Shown here: positions 17,295 through 25,966 of the stretch, in pieces
How the letters are laid out: the number at the start of each line of letters is the position of its first letter
Numbering within the stretch: position 1 is the stretch's first letter
DNA from: Clostridia bacterium
Lineage (GTDB): Bacteria; Bacillota; Clostridia; Oscillospirales; Acutalibacteraceae
Reading direction: 5' to 3'
Length of the DNA stretch: 64,000 nucleotides
NCBI GenBank assembly: GCA_017502085.1
Contig: JAFVVQ010000035.1
Coordinates: 1 to 64,000, forward strand
Position numbers and translations under genes: made by a program
The notes under the pieces: model-generated
What the model was told of the DNA's origin: nothing
The model's database searches: none
Seen by the model: the letters and a program-made list of their open reading frames with translations, nothing else

Positions 17295-17882
17295 ATGATT
17301 ATTGACTATCTGAACGTGACGGAGATTGACGACGAAACACTGTCGGAACATTTCGCAATTATGGATGCGGATGCAAAAGACAGAGTTCTCTCTCTTCGTG
17401 ACGATAATAAAAGAAGGCAGAAGATTGCCGCCGATATGCTCTGCCGACGTATGATTTCGGAAAAATGCGGTATCCCGTCCGAAAGCATTGTCTTTGGCAG
17501 AACGGAAAAGGGCAAACCTTATACCGTCAATACAGATTTATTTTTCAGTATCAGCCACAGCGATAACATTGTTGTGTGTGCTATCTCGGAAAACGAAATC
17601 GGCATTGACGTTGAAAAAATCCGCAACGTCAGACTCAGGATTGCCGAAAAATTTGCTTCACCCGAAGAACTCACATATATCGGAGATAACCTCAACCGAT
17701 TTTTCGAAATCTGGACTCTCAAAGAGGCATTTTTCAAGTGCAAGGGAACAGGTCTCGGCGCTGATATCAGAAGCGTCACCTTTGATATCGATGGAGGTAT
17801 CACCTGCTCCGAAAACGGATATTCGTTGCAATTCGCAGATATAACAGACGGATATATCTGCTCTGTATGCATAAAAAACTAA
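17295..17882 (+). CDS. 4'-phosphopantetheinyl transferase (Sfp-type)
   Basis: The enzyme moves phosphopantetheine from CoA to a carrier-protein serine. The 195-residue protein has FFSISHSDN, the Mg-binding GIDVEKI (about residues 97-103), and the second signature WTLKEAFFKCKGTGLG (about 139-154). The ATG at 17295 is preferred over an adjacent TTG. No NRPS or PKS gene is nearby, so the natural partner may be the acyl carrier protein or an unlinked synthetase. Translation is probably coupled to the PAP2-like gene. Confidence 0.9.
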   Translation: MIIDYLNVTEIDDETLSEHFAIMDADAKDRVLSLRDDNKRRQKIAADMLCRRMISEKCGIPSESIVFGRTEKGKPYTVNTDLFFSISHSDNIVVCAISENEIGIDVEKIRNVRLRIAEKFASPEELTYIGDNLNRFFEIWTLKEAFFKCKGTGLGADIRSVTFDIDGGITCSENGYSLQFADITDGYICSVCIKN

Positions 17883-17912
17883 GCTTCCCGAATCACTTCG
17901 GGGGGCTTTATT
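17881..17912 (+). terminator. Weak terminator-like hairpin
   Basis: CCCGAA pairs with TTCGGG around TCAC, with flanking AAGC/GCTT pairing and a short T-rich tail. Confidence 0.4.
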
Positions 17913-17946
17913 ACGGGTAAAATTCAATTCAGCAAAGAGGAAACAT

Positions 17947-18495
17947 ATGGAAACAATCAGAATTTTCATTCAGGAAAAAGGTGCGCTTTATCTCATTTCG
18001 CAGACCATCAGCGTTATTGCAACGGTATTTCTGCTCTTATCATATCAGCAGCGCACTCACAAAAAGATAGTCTGTATGCAGGCGATTGCGGGTATGCTTT
18101 TCGGCACTCATTATCTGATGCTCGGCGCATACGAAGGAATGATGTGCAACTATATCGGTATGGTCAGGGGCATCTGCTATTCTTTCCGCACAAAATCAAA
18201 GCTTGTTGATTCCCCCGTTTGTCCGACGGTATTTGCAATACTCTTCGCAATCAGCGGATTCTTCACATACACTTCTCCGTTTTCGCTTCTGCCGACGGTC
18301 GCGATGATGATTTCATCATTTGTACTCTGGAACATAAGAGCACAGCAGCTCCGCGCGCTCACTCTCCCGACCTCGGCAATGTGGCTGATTTATAACGCAT
18401 CCTGCGGCTCAATCGCCGCGGTCGGCACGGAGGTTATGGGTATTGTTTCGATCCTTATCGGACTTTTCAGATTCAGGAAAAAGAAAGAAAATTAA
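17947..18495 (+). CDS. YgjV-family inner membrane protein
   Basis: The 182-residue protein has about five to six hydrophobic segments. It carries the family core MQAIAGMLFGTHYLMLGAY and MVRGICYSFR at about residues 44-78, as in E. coli YgjV. The function of the family is unknown. CAAAGAGGAAAC precedes the ATG, and a strong terminator follows. Confidence 0.8.
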   Translation: METIRIFIQEKGALYLISQTISVIATVFLLLSYQQRTHKKIVCMQAIAGMLFGTHYLMLGAYEGMMCNYIGMVRGICYSFRTKSKLVDSPVCPTVFAILFAISGFFTYTSPFSLLPTVAMMISSFVLWNIRAQQLRALTLPTSAMWLIYNASCGSIAAVGTEVMGIVSILIGLFRFRKKKEN

Positions 18496-18499
18496 ACGG

Positions 18500-18533
18500 T
18501 TGAACGTACTTTTGCGGTACGTTCAATTTTTTT
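18500..18533 (+). terminator. Terminator after the ygjV-like gene
   Basis: TTGAACGTAC pairs with GTACGTTCAA around TTTTGCG, followed by seven T. Confidence 0.9.
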
Positions 18534-18553
18534 GAAAAAATTTTAAAAACCTA

Positions 18554-18582
18554 TTGACAAACCATCAAGTTGAAGTTATAAT
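18554..18582 (+). promoter_or_regulatory. Consensus promoter of the perR-like gene
   Basis: TTGACA, a 17-bp spacer and TATAAT: a perfect sigma-A promoter. Confidence 0.88.
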
Positions 18583-18585
18583 AAT

Positions 18586-18598
18586 GATAACAATTATC
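18586..18598. promoter_or_regulatory. Fur/PerR-type operator
   Basis: The palindrome GATAA-CAA-TTATC begins three bases after the -10 element and covers the expected transcription start. It matches half of the GATAATGATAATC-type Fur box and lies in front of a Fur-family gene, suggesting autorepression. Confidence 0.6.
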
Positions 18599-18634
18599 GA
18601 TATTGTAATTAACGACACGGAAGGAGGCGCTGAA

Positions 18635-19015
18635 ATGACGAAGCACAGCCGACAACGTGATGCGGTTTATCAGAATTTATGTATGAGAACCGACCACCCG
18701 ACCGCCGAGGAGCTTTATCTCTCCCTCAAAGCGGAAATGCCGGCACTGAGCCTTGCAACTGTCTACAGAAATCTCGCAATGCTCGAAGGTGAAAGCAAAA
18801 TCATCCGCATCGGATCGGGCGGCACCGCCCGTTACGACGGTAATATTTCACCCCATTACCACCTCACCTGCCTTGAATGCGGAGGCGTTCACGATATTTT
18901 TATGGATGATGCGGGTCTTTGTAAAGCGGCATCTGAACATTTCGGCGGCAGGATTCTTTCGCACACGGTTATGTTCACGGGCTACTGCCCCCATTGCTCC
19001 GAGAAAATCGGATAA
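18635..19015 (+). CDS. Fur-family repressor, PerR-like
   Basis: The ATG at 18635 follows GGAAGGAGG; longer frames start inside the promoter. The 126-residue protein has a winged helix (DHPTAEELYLSLKAEMPALSLATVYRNLAMLEG), the metal-binding HYHLTCLECGGVHDIF, and a C-terminal CPHC pair for structural zinc. It precedes reverse rubrerythrin by 53 bp, a peroxide-defence enzyme commonly controlled by PerR, so a peroxide-sensing role is inferred. Separating PerR from Fur or Zur by sequence alone is not certain. Confidence 0.85.
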   Translation: MTKHSRQRDAVYQNLCMRTDHPTAEELYLSLKAEMPALSLATVYRNLAMLEGESKIIRIGSGGTARYDGNISPHYHLTCLECGGVHDIFMDDAGLCKAASEHFGGRILSHTVMFTGYCPHCSEKIG

Positions 19016-19068
19016 TCAATCAGTCAATTAAAAAAAATTAAACTTATATTATCTGGAGGAAAAAAATT

Positions 19069-19611
19069 ATGAAAAAGTTTGTTTGCAGCGTTTGCGGTTA
19101 TGTTCACGAAGGCGATTCAGCTCCCGAAAAGTGCCCCCAGTGCGGTGTCCCCGCATCAAAGTTCAATGAGCAGAAGGGCGAAATGACATGGGCAGCAGAG
19201 CACGTTCTCGGCGTAGCACAGGGTGTTGATCCCGAAATCATCGAAGGTCTCAGAGCTAACTATATGGGCGAATGCACAGAGGTTGGTATGTACCTTGCTA
19301 TGGCAAGAGTTGCTCACAGAGAAGGCTACCCCGAAATCGGTCTTTACTGGGAAAAGGCAGCTTACGAAGAGGCTGAACACGCTGCAAAGTTTGCTGAACT
19401 CCTCGGCGAAGTTGTAACCGACAGCACAAAGAAGAACCTCGAAATGAGAGTTGAAGCTGAAAACGGCGCAACAGCAGGCAAGTTTGAACTCGCAAAGATG
19501 GCTAAGGAACAGGGTCTCGACGCTATCCATGACACTGTTCACGAAATGGCTCGTGACGAAGCAAGACACGGCAAGGCATTTGCAGGTCTTCTTCAGAGAT
19601 ATTTTGGTTAA
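19069..19611 (+). CDS. Reverse rubrerythrin (rubredoxin-like N-terminus plus diiron domain)
   Basis: The 180-residue protein has its rubredoxin-type Fe(Cys)4 centre first (Cys6, Cys9, Cys22, Cys25). A four-helix ferritin-like diiron domain follows, with ligands in [16 protein letters not shown] and the C-terminal [13 protein letters not shown]. This order defines reverse rubrerythrin, the NADH-linked peroxide reductase of clostridia. It follows a PerR-like repressor. The ribosome binding site is CTGGAGG. Strong Ala/Glu codon regularity suggests high expression. Confidence 0.93.
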   Translation: MKKFVCSVCGYVHEGDSAPEKCPQCGVPASKFNEQKGEMTWAAEHVLGVAQGVDPEIIEGLRANYMGECTEVGMYLAMARVAHREGYPEIGLYWEKAAYEEAEHAAKFAELLGEVVTDSTKKNLEMRVEAENGATAGKFELAKMAKEQGLDAIHDTVHEMARDEARHGKAFAGLLQRYFG

Positions 19612-19633
19612 TTCTCCTGCCCTATAAAAAAGT

Positions 19634-19661
19634 AAGAGTGGCTGAAAAGCCACTCTTTTTT
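19634..19661 (+). terminator. Terminator of reverse rubrerythrin
   Basis: AAGAGTGGCT pairs with AGCCACTCTT around GAAA, then six T. Confidence 0.88.
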
Positions 19662-19764
19662 CATATTGATTTTTAATTCACTCAACCAAACAACTAACCT
19701 ATAAACAGGTGTACATATTAATTATACATATGTGCGTGTTGTTAAAAATTTCAGAAAAGAAAGC

Positions 19765-20607
19765 TCAGATCAATACCGGAGTTAAAATTGTCAGTATATC
19801 AACAATTATTTTAATGTGTACGCCCTCGCAGCCTTCACAGACTTGATTTAAAGCAAAAAGATTCTGAATAAAAATCTTAATCATAGTGAAAATATTTCCG
19901 CTATGGCAATCGCAATCACAATCAGTATAGATCGCTTCGGCTGTAACTTCATTATCAGGCATTGTAAATGTTGTTTCTTTTGCGTTCACATCAGCAACTG
20001 TTGCACCGTTGATCACCCAATGGCTGAATTTTTTACCATCAATCTGGTCTGCTTCAAGAGTTACGCTTGTTCCTACTTCGGCATAGGATGATGACGGTCT
20101 GCCGTTTGTAACTTTGATTGCATAAACAGGATTAGCAAGCTCAACCCCATCCACCGTAGCCTTAATATGGCCCGATTCTTCATAATAACCGTGAAGAACA
20201 TATTCGCAAGTGTGAAGGATTTTAAAATTTGATATGTTATCAACAACAGAGTAATTATAACTGTACCTACCGCAGGTGCAATGCATCATAAGTATATGGG
20301 GGCGCTCTTCACAGTGAATCTTTAAAAGCTGCCCATCATAAAGAACAACCGAAAAGAAACCTATATTATCATATGTGGTACCGGTTGCATTTTGTTTTCC
20401 AACAACCACGCCTTCCCAATAACCTGTTTCAGGATCATAAGTTGCGTAAGTTTTTTCTTCCAGTCCAGCAGCAGGTGTAGCATCCTCGTCTGTTATGATG
20501 ACGAAATTTCCGTCACCTGCATTTGCAGACACAAGTGAAAAAGACATAATACTAATTATGGTCAACAGAGTAAGAATAATCGACAATGTTTTTTTCAGCA
20601 TCTTCAT
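19765..20607 (-). CDS. Secreted protein with InlB-type repeat and Cys-rich tail
   Basis: The ATG at 20607 follows AAGGAGTGG. The 280-residue protein has a signal peptide (cleavage near SANA, residue 29), a central beta-rich part with CTCG, and a divergent InlB B-repeat/bacterial repeat (GTSVTLEADQIDGKKFSHWVINGA...FTMPDNEVTAEAIY). It ends in a tail with CDCDCH, a hydrophobic segment with an NLF motif, and CEGCEGVH. Similar CxCxCH tails end many secreted Ruminococcaceae proteins and may serve surface retention, which is inference. The gene is more AT-rich than its neighbours and sits next to a duplicated rubrerythrin fragment, consistent with insertion. Confidence 0.7.
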   Translation of the reverse strand: MKMLKKTLSIILTLLTIISIMSFSLVSANAGDGNFVIITDEDATPAAGLEEKTYATYDPETGYWEGVVVGKQNATGTTYDNIGFFSVVLYDGQLLKIHCEERPHILMMHCTCGRYSYNYSVVDNISNFKILHTCEYVLHGYYEESGHIKATVDGVELANPVYAIKVTNGRPSSSYAEVGTSVTLEADQIDGKKFSHWVINGATVADVNAKETTFTMPDNEVTAEAIYTDCDCDCHSGNIFTMIKIFIQNLFALNQVCEGCEGVHIKIIVDILTILTPVLI

Positions 20608-20750
20608 ATACACCACTCCTTATATTTTAATAATAGTATTATATATATTCATAATCTTGTCAAGGTTTTTGTTAAAATTTGTCTGAATTTCTTTGAACAC
20701 ATAACACTTGTGTCTGCAACAACAAAAATAAACACCTTGAAGCATTCGAC

Positions 20751-20819
20751 GAAATGGCACGTGACGAAGCAAGACACGGCAAGGCATTTGCAGGTCTTCT
20801 TGCAAGATATTTCGGTTAA
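20751..20819 (+). pseudogene. Duplicated 3' end of reverse rubrerythrin
   Basis: Twenty-two codons ([22 protein letters not shown]) plus TAA and about 20 downstream bases repeat the end of the gene at 19069-19611 with a few substitutions. No start codon or 5' part is present. It is a relic of a second rubrerythrin copy cut by the event that placed the secreted-protein gene between the two. Confidence 0.85.
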
Positions 20820-20842
20820 TTCCCCTACCCTATAAAAAAATC

Positions 20843-20870
20843 AACGGAGCAGAGAAATCTGCTCCGTTTT
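20843..20870. terminator. Terminator, repeat copy 1
   Basis: AACGGAGCAGA pairs with TCTGCTCCGTT around GAAA, followed by T. The same 28 bases recur at 21707-21734. Confidence 0.85.
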
Positions 20871-20906
20871 TGTTTGTATTTAACTTTATAGGATAATTCA
20901 TATTAT

Positions 20907-21332
20907 TTAATTTTCAGTCACCTTAGTATAGACAAGATTTGGAGTGTCCAAGAATTTTAAAGTATAGGGTTCCGATTCTGTGTCAATCTCCAAGCTAAAT
21001 GAAGCGCTGTCCCATAATTTCTTTGCCGAAATCACCACAACTCCATCAACTATCTCCCATGTTCCGCTAAATTGAGTAGTTTCAAAACCAGTTTCGTTAC
21101 TACGTGTTGTAAGTTCAAAAGTTCCACCTTTAAAAAAACTTAGAGTGTTTGTGGCAGAATGACCTTCTGCAATACACATATCAGGATTATCTCTTTCTCT
21201 AGAAGCCGGTCCCGTCCAAATCAAATCATAAGTCCAATCACCGATTATAGCTTCTTCTACTTTAACCTTACCGCAAGCAGACAACGATAAACACATAGCC
21301 ATCACTAAAATCATCGCAACTATTTTTTTCAT
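20907..21332 (-). CDS. Small lipoprotein
   Basis: The 141-residue protein has a signal peptide with lipobox LSAC (Cys20) and then a beta-rich domain. Phrases IGDWTYDL and FSGTWEIVDGVVVIS are typical of lipocalin-like proteins built from repeated GTW strands. TCCTCC complement (GGAGGAAAAATTT) precedes the ATG. The ligand and role are unknown. Confidence 0.75.
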   Translation of the reverse strand: MKKIVAMILVMAMCLSLSACGKVKVEEAIIGDWTYDLIWTGPASRERDNPDMCIAEGHSATNTLSFFKGGTFELTTRSNETGFETTQFSGTWEIVDGVVVISAKKLWDSASFSLEIDTESEPYTLKFLDTPNLVYTKVTEN

Positions 21333-21475
21333 AAATTTTTCCTCCGTAAATTTGATTTGTAGTTATTATAACCCAAAATATAACTCGTGTCAGTATCGTA
21401 ATGCGATTGTGACAAGGTTTAATGTTTGCGTAAATCACCATAAAATATAATTAAAAAGTATTTGAGGGTGATGAG

Positions 21476-21700
21476 TTGAAACAGGAATACAAAGATCTTT
21501 ATGAAAAATTCGGATTGAACGTTGTGTTTTATCGCAAAAGAAAGAAGCTGACACAGCTTCAACTGGCTGAACTTGCCGATATTGACCGCAGCCACATCAG
21601 TGCTATCGAACTCGGCAAGGTCGGTGTATCATTTGACGTTATTTTCAAGCTTTGCGAAGTTCTTGAAATAACTCCGAAGGAATTATTTGATTTCAGATAA
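21476..21700 (+). CDS. XRE-family HTH transcriptional regulator
   Basis: The 74-residue protein is essentially one Cro/C1 helix-turn-helix: FYRKRKKLTQLQLAELADIDRSHISAIELGKVGVSFDVIFKLCEVLEITPKELF. The start is TTG at 21476 behind GAGGGTG; the only nearby ATG runs straight into a stop. It could regulate the divergent lipoprotein gene. A terminator follows directly. Confidence 0.85.
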   Translation: MKQEYKDLYEKFGLNVVFYRKRKKLTQLQLAELADIDRSHISAIELGKVGVSFDVIFKLCEVLEITPKELFDFR

Positions 21701-21706
21701 GCAAAA

Positions 21707-21734
21707 AACGGAGCAGAGAAATCTGCTCCGTTTT
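21707..21734. terminator. Terminator, repeat copy 2
   Basis: Identical over 28 bases to 20843-20870. It serves the XRE gene on plus and the membrane-protein gene on minus. Confidence 0.85.
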
Positions 21735-21735
21735 G

Positions 21736-22485
21736 TTATTTACACACAGTTACGTTTTCTTTTTGTTTTGCCGCTTTTTTCTTCTCCCCTGCTGCGAGGA
21801 TTATTCTGAAAATTACTCCGCCGAGGACTGCCCCAAGGAAACCCGCAATCGCATCCGTCATCGTATCAAAAAGCGGAAACTGATCGGGATGCGGATTAAT
21901 TATTGCAGATAGAATCGCTTCGGGTGTTTCGCGGTGCGCCTGAGTATTCGATGTCATAATCGCGTCGAAAACAAACTCATATATCTCCCAGAATAATGCC
22001 GCAAAACACGAAAGACCGAAACCCGTTATGGTTTTTATGTTTGTATCAAACTTATCCGCACTTGAAGGTGCAAGAGCCTTTGCCAGATCGTACCCTACAA
22101 ATACACAGACGATTCCGCTGAAAAAGTGAACCCAGAAATCAAAAGCTTGTATCTCACCGTATAAATTACGGTAATTGCCCAGATAAGACGTGAGAAGCAC
22201 CATCAACGCCGCCACCGTCTGGTTATGATGGCTCAGGCGCGCAAAAAAGCACCATTTTCTTGAAAGAATATGTAACTCCGGCAAAACAAACAGCAGACCG
22301 AAATTCGCCCACATCTGCAGAATCAGATGCCCCGTATCGCCGCTGTCAAGGCAATCAACCGCTCCCACAAACATCAGAACCCTCACAAGCCACCAGAATG
22401 CGTATTCGAGCAACCCGATTTCCCTCTTAAGCTCCGTAAATTCAAACCTCAGTTTATCCTTGAATTTCTGTGCAAGTGCAGTCAT
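21736..22485 (-). CDS. Multi-pass membrane protein (YjdF/DUF2238-like)
   Basis: The 249-residue protein has about six hydrophobic segments. The motifs FDFWVHFFSGIVCVFVGYDLA, LFWEIYEFVFD and LFDTMTDAIAGFLGAVLG resemble the YjdF group, with conserved His, Glu and Asp inside the membrane. The function is unknown. An AGGAGGATGTTGAA site precedes the ATG, and the minus strand has TTGATA-17-TATATT upstream. Confidence 0.65.
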   Translation of the reverse strand: MTALAQKFKDKLRFEFTELKREIGLLEYAFWWLVRVLMFVGAVDCLDSGDTGHLILQMWANFGLLFVLPELHILSRKWCFFARLSHHNQTVAALMVLLTSYLGNYRNLYGEIQAFDFWVHFFSGIVCVFVGYDLAKALAPSSADKFDTNIKTITGFGLSCFAALFWEIYEFVFDAIMTSNTQAHRETPEAILSAIINPHPDQFPLFDTMTDAIAGFLGAVLGGVIFRIILAAGEKKKAAKQKENVTVCK

Positions 22486-22597
22486 TTCAACATCCTCCTT
22501 TTCAGATCAGCATTGATAACGCTTCCGTCTGATTACGAATACAATATATCACCAAATGAATTTTTTATCAACGGATTATGCACAACTGTATTAATTT

Positions 22598-22624
22598 TGT
22601 AATTATTTTTAACTGTTTTGTAAC
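22598..22624. promoter_or_regulatory. Direct-repeat array TGTAAY (copy B)
   Basis: TGTAAT (22598), TTTAAC (22608) and TGTAAC (22619) have the same 10/11-bp spacing as the array at 2356-2382, and the surrounding 35 bases are nearly identical. It lies between the YjdF-like gene and the aminotransferase. Confidence 0.45.
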
Positions 22625-22736
22625 CTTTTACAAAAAAAGAAAAAAATTTGCAAGATTTAAAAATAATACTTGCAAAATTCGTCACAATATAATAGAATAT
22701 ATCCTGTTCACGATTATTTTTCGGAGGTATTCAGAA

Positions 22737-24008
22737 ATGGAAATGCAAATCCCCGCTTTAAACGAATCTCAGCTTTCAGAGCGTCTCGCCGCCCTGAAAG
22801 AAAAATATAACGGATATAAGGCTCTCGGTCTCAAACTCGATATGTCAAGAGGTAAGCCCGGTGCAGACCAGCTTGAAATCACAAACGAACTCATTGCTCC
22901 CGAACTTCTCGGTGACTTCAAGGCTTCAAACGGCTTTGACGTACGCAACTACGGTATTCTTGACGGTATTCCCGAATGCAAGAGCCTTTTCGCTGAAATT
23001 CTCGGCGTACCCGCTGACAATGTTATCGTTTTCGGCAATGCAAGTCTTACCATTATGTATGACTACATCGCCCAGTGTATGCTTTTCGGTGCTGGTGCCG
23101 AACCCTGGAGCAAACAAGACGGTATCAAGTTCCTCTGCCCCGTTCCCGGCTATGACAGACATTTTGCCATCCTCGAGCATTTCGGCATTGAAATGATCAA
23201 CGTTCCCACAGACGAAAACGGCCCCGATATGGATATGATCGAGGAACTTATCAAGGATGAAAAAGTCAAGGGCGTTATCTGTGTACCTATGTATTCAAAT
23301 CCCTCGGGCATCACCTTCTCCGACGAAACAGTCCGCCGTTTTGCCGCACTCAAGCCCGCCGCAAAGGATTTCAGAGTTATCTGGGATAACGCTTACTGCG
23401 TTCACCACATCGGAACACCCGATACTCTTCTCAACATTTTTGATGTATGCAAGGAATTCGGCACAGAGGATAACTTCATCGAGGTAACCTCAACATCAAA
23501 GATATCATTCCCCGGTGCGGGTGTTGCCGCTCTTGCAGCATCCGACAACAATATCAAGGCTATCAAGAGCAGAATGACAATTCAGACCATCGGCTACGAT
23601 AAAATCAATCAGCTCCGCCACGCAAAATATTTCAGGAACAAGGCGGGTATTGATGCACATATGCTCAGACACGCAGAAATCCTCAAGCCCAAGTTCGACG
23701 CTGTTCTTTCCGCATTCGACAATAATCTCGCAGGCAAGGGCATCGCATCCTGGACAGTTCCCAACGGCGGCTACTTCATCAGCCTCGACGTTTATAACGG
23801 CTGCGCAATGAAAACCGTTCAGCTTTGCAAGGAAGCGGGCGTTACGCTCACCGGTGCGGGTGCAACCTTCCCCTACGGCAAGGACCCTGATGACAAGAAT
23901 ATCCGCATTGCCCCCACCTTCCCGTCAAGGGATGAACTCTGCAAAGCGGTTGAGATTCTTTGCATCTGCGTTGAAATCGCCGCAATTGAAAAGATTCTCG
24001 AAAAATAA
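22737..24008 (+). CDS. Aspartate aminotransferase (PF12897-type, PLP)
   Basis: The 423-residue enzyme belongs to the fold-type I group typified by LDMSRGKPGADQL at residues about 34-46. This is the AspT subfamily, which interconverts aspartate/2-oxoglutarate and oxaloacetate/glutamate. It carries FGNASLTIMYD, the PLP-ring-binding VIWDNAYCVHH, and the Schiff-base lysine in TSTSK (Lys255). The C-terminal NIRIAPTFP supplies the carboxylate-binding Arg. The ATG at 22737 follows CGGAGG. It is monocistronic with a terminator. Confidence 0.9.
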   Translation: MEMQIPALNESQLSERLAALKEKYNGYKALGLKLDMSRGKPGADQLEITNELIAPELLGDFKASNGFDVRNYGILDGIPECKSLFAEILGVPADNVIVFGNASLTIMYDYIAQCMLFGAGAEPWSKQDGIKFLCPVPGYDRHFAILEHFGIEMINVPTDENGPDMDMIEELIKDEKVKGVICVPMYSNPSGITFSDETVRRFAALKPAAKDFRVIWDNAYCVHHIGTPDTLLNIFDVCKEFGTEDNFIEVTSTSKISFPGAGVAALAASDNNIKAIKSRMTIQTIGYDKINQLRHAKYFRNKAGIDAHMLRHAEILKPKFDAVLSAFDNNLAGKGIASWTVPNGGYFISLDVYNGCAMKTVQLCKEAGVTLTGAGATFPYGKDPDDKNIRIAPTFPSRDELCKAVEILCICVEIAAIEKILEK

Positions 24009-24016
24009 TCCGACTC

Positions 24017-24044
24017 GGAGAGTGGCGTCACAGCCACTCTCTTT
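24017..24044 (+). terminator. Terminator of the aminotransferase gene
   Basis: GAGAGTGGC pairs with GCCACTCTC around GTCACA, then TTTT. Confidence 0.85.
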
Positions 24045-24192
24045 TCTGTTATCATTTTAGGCAGGAACAAAGAGAAAAATTCATATTTTTTTACAGTTAA
24101 ACAGAAATACTTTTCAAACTTCAAATAAACTGTTGATTTTTGTTCGGTTTGGATTTATTATATAAGTATTATATTATAATGAGGTTACTGAA

Positions 24193-25965
24193 ATGAGCGT
24201 TTTTAACATTTTCACCCTTTTGGGCGGACTTGCTTTCTTTCTTTTCGGTATGTCAACAATGTCAAACGGACTTGAACGAGTTGCGGGCGGTAAACTTGAA
24301 CGTATTCTCGGCAAGATGACCGACAAACCTATCAAAGCGCTTCTCCTGGGTGCGGGTATCACGGCAACAATCCAATCATCATCCGCAGTCACGGTTATGC
24401 TTGTCGGTCTGGTCAACTCGGGTATTATGAAGCTTGGTCAGAGTGTCGGCGTCATTATGGGCTCGAATATCGGTACAACCGCTACCGCCTGGATCCTCTC
24501 TCTTGCAGGTATCAGCAGCGACAACTTCTTTGTCAGCCTGCTCAAGCCTTCATCCTTCTCTCCGCTTGTTGCTCTTGCGGGTATCATTATGATGATGGCG
24601 GCAAAGAAAAACCGAAGCAAAGACGTTGGCTCGATTATGATGGGCTTTGCTGTTCTTATGTACGGCATGGAACTGATGAGCGGCGCAATGGATCCCCTCG
24701 CAGACAGCCCCGAATTCGCCAACGTTATGGTGATGTTTACGAATCCTCTGCTCGGCGTACTTGTCGGTATCGTTATGACGGCGGTTATCCAGAGTTCTTC
24801 GGCTACCGTAGGTATTCTTCAGGCGCTCTCGATGACGGGCGGAATTTCCTTCGGAATGGCAATACCTATTATTATGGGTCAGAATATCGGTACGTGTGTC
24901 ACGGCTCTCATTTCAAGTATCGGCGTCAGTAAAAATGCAAAGCGTGTTTCGGTTGTTCATATCTACTTCAACCTTATCGGTACTGCATTCTGGCTTTCAG
25001 TCTATATGATTCTCGATTCGATACTTCATTTTGCATTCACCAAAGCACCCATCGACCCCGCAGGCATCGCGATTGTTCATTCAATTTTCAACGTCGCAAC
25101 AACGGTTCTGCTCTTCCCGTTTTCAAAGACACTTGAGAAGCTGGCAATCAAGACCGTCAAGGATACGTCGAATAAGAACAAAGGCGTTTTCCTCGACGAG
25201 AGACTCCTTGCCACCCCGTCTCTCGCAGTTGCACAGTGTCGCGAACTGACTGCTAAAATGGCACGTCTTTCAGCGGATATGCTGCTTCAGTCCATCGGTC
25301 TGATCGACAGATACAGTCAGAAAACCGCCGATAAGCTTATCGCAGACGAACAGACACTCGACGATTATGAGGATAAACTCGGCACCTTCCTCGTCAAACT
25401 TTCGGGTAATCAGCTATCCGATGAAGACAGCAACACGGTTTCAACGCTTCTCCATACCATCGGTGATTTCGAAAGAATCGGCGACCACGCACTCAACATT
25501 GTCAATGCCGCCGAAGAAATTCATACGAAAGAGATTTCGTTCTCCTCTCAGGCTACGGCTGAACTCAAGGTTGCCGCAAACGCAATATCCGAGATTACAA
25601 GCCTCACCGCCGACGCATTCTGTTTCAACAACACATCACTCGCACTTGAGGTTGAACCGCTTGAGCAGGTTGTCGACGGTATGGTTGACGAAATCAAGAG
25701 CCGTCACATAGCCAGACTCACGGGCGGCAGTTGCACAATCGAACTCGGCTTTGTACTTTCTGATCTTCTGACAAACTTTGAAAGAGTCAGCGACCATTGC
25801 TCCAATATTGCGGTATGCGTGCTTCGAATCCATGATTCCGTATTCGATGCCCACGAATACCTCAACAACTATAAAAACGACGGCGGTGAACATTTCACAA
25901 AATCGTTTGAAAGCTATGCCAGAAAGCATAAACTCCCCGACTTCAAAACGAAAGGAAATAATTAA
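24193..25965 (+). CDS. Na+/phosphate cotransporter with C-terminal PhoU domain
   Basis: The 590-residue NptA-type (PF02690) protein has two inverted membrane repeats, each with a QSSS signature (TIQSSSAVTV at about residue 57, VIQSSSATVG at about 198). These form the Na+ and phosphate site. Residues about 340-560 are a PhoU-like helical bundle with two DFERIGDHALNI/NFERVSDHCSNI motifs that bind metal. It imports phosphate with sodium. The stop is one base before the DUF4430 lipoprotein start, so the two are co-transcribed. Confidence 0.92.
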   Translation: MSVFNIFTLLGGLAFFLFGMSTMSNGLERVAGGKLERILGKMTDKPIKALLLGAGITATIQSSSAVTVMLVGLVNSGIMKLGQSVGVIMGSNIGTTATAWILSLAGISSDNFFVSLLKPSSFSPLVALAGIIMMMAAKKNRSKDVGSIMMGFAVLMYGMELMSGAMDPLADSPEFANVMVMFTNPLLGVLVGIVMTAVIQSSSATVGILQALSMTGGISFGMAIPIIMGQNIGTCVTALISSIGVSKNAKRVSVVHIYFNLIGTAFWLSVYMILDSILHFAFTKAPIDPAGIAIVHSIFNVATTVLLFPFSKTLEKLAIKTVKDTSNKNKGVFLDERLLATPSLAVAQCRELTAKMARLSADMLLQSIGLIDRYSQKTADKLIADEQTLDDYEDKLGTFLVKLSGNQLSDEDSNTVSTLLHTIGDFERIGDHALNIVNAAEEIHTKEISFSSQATAELKVAANAISEITSLTADAFCFNNTSLALEVEPLEQVVDGMVDEIKSRHIARLTGGSCTIELGFVLSDLLTNFERVSDHCSNIAVCVLRIHDSVFDAHEYLNNYKNDGGEHFTKSFESYARKHKLPDFKTKGNN

Positions 25966-25966
25966 A

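Noticed and set aside
16833..17882. Phosphopantetheinyl transferase as a sign of an NRPS/PKS cluster
   Set aside because: No carrier, adenylation-condensation or ketosynthase gene occurs in the window. The acyl-CoA ligase nearby is a stand-alone enzyme on the other strand.
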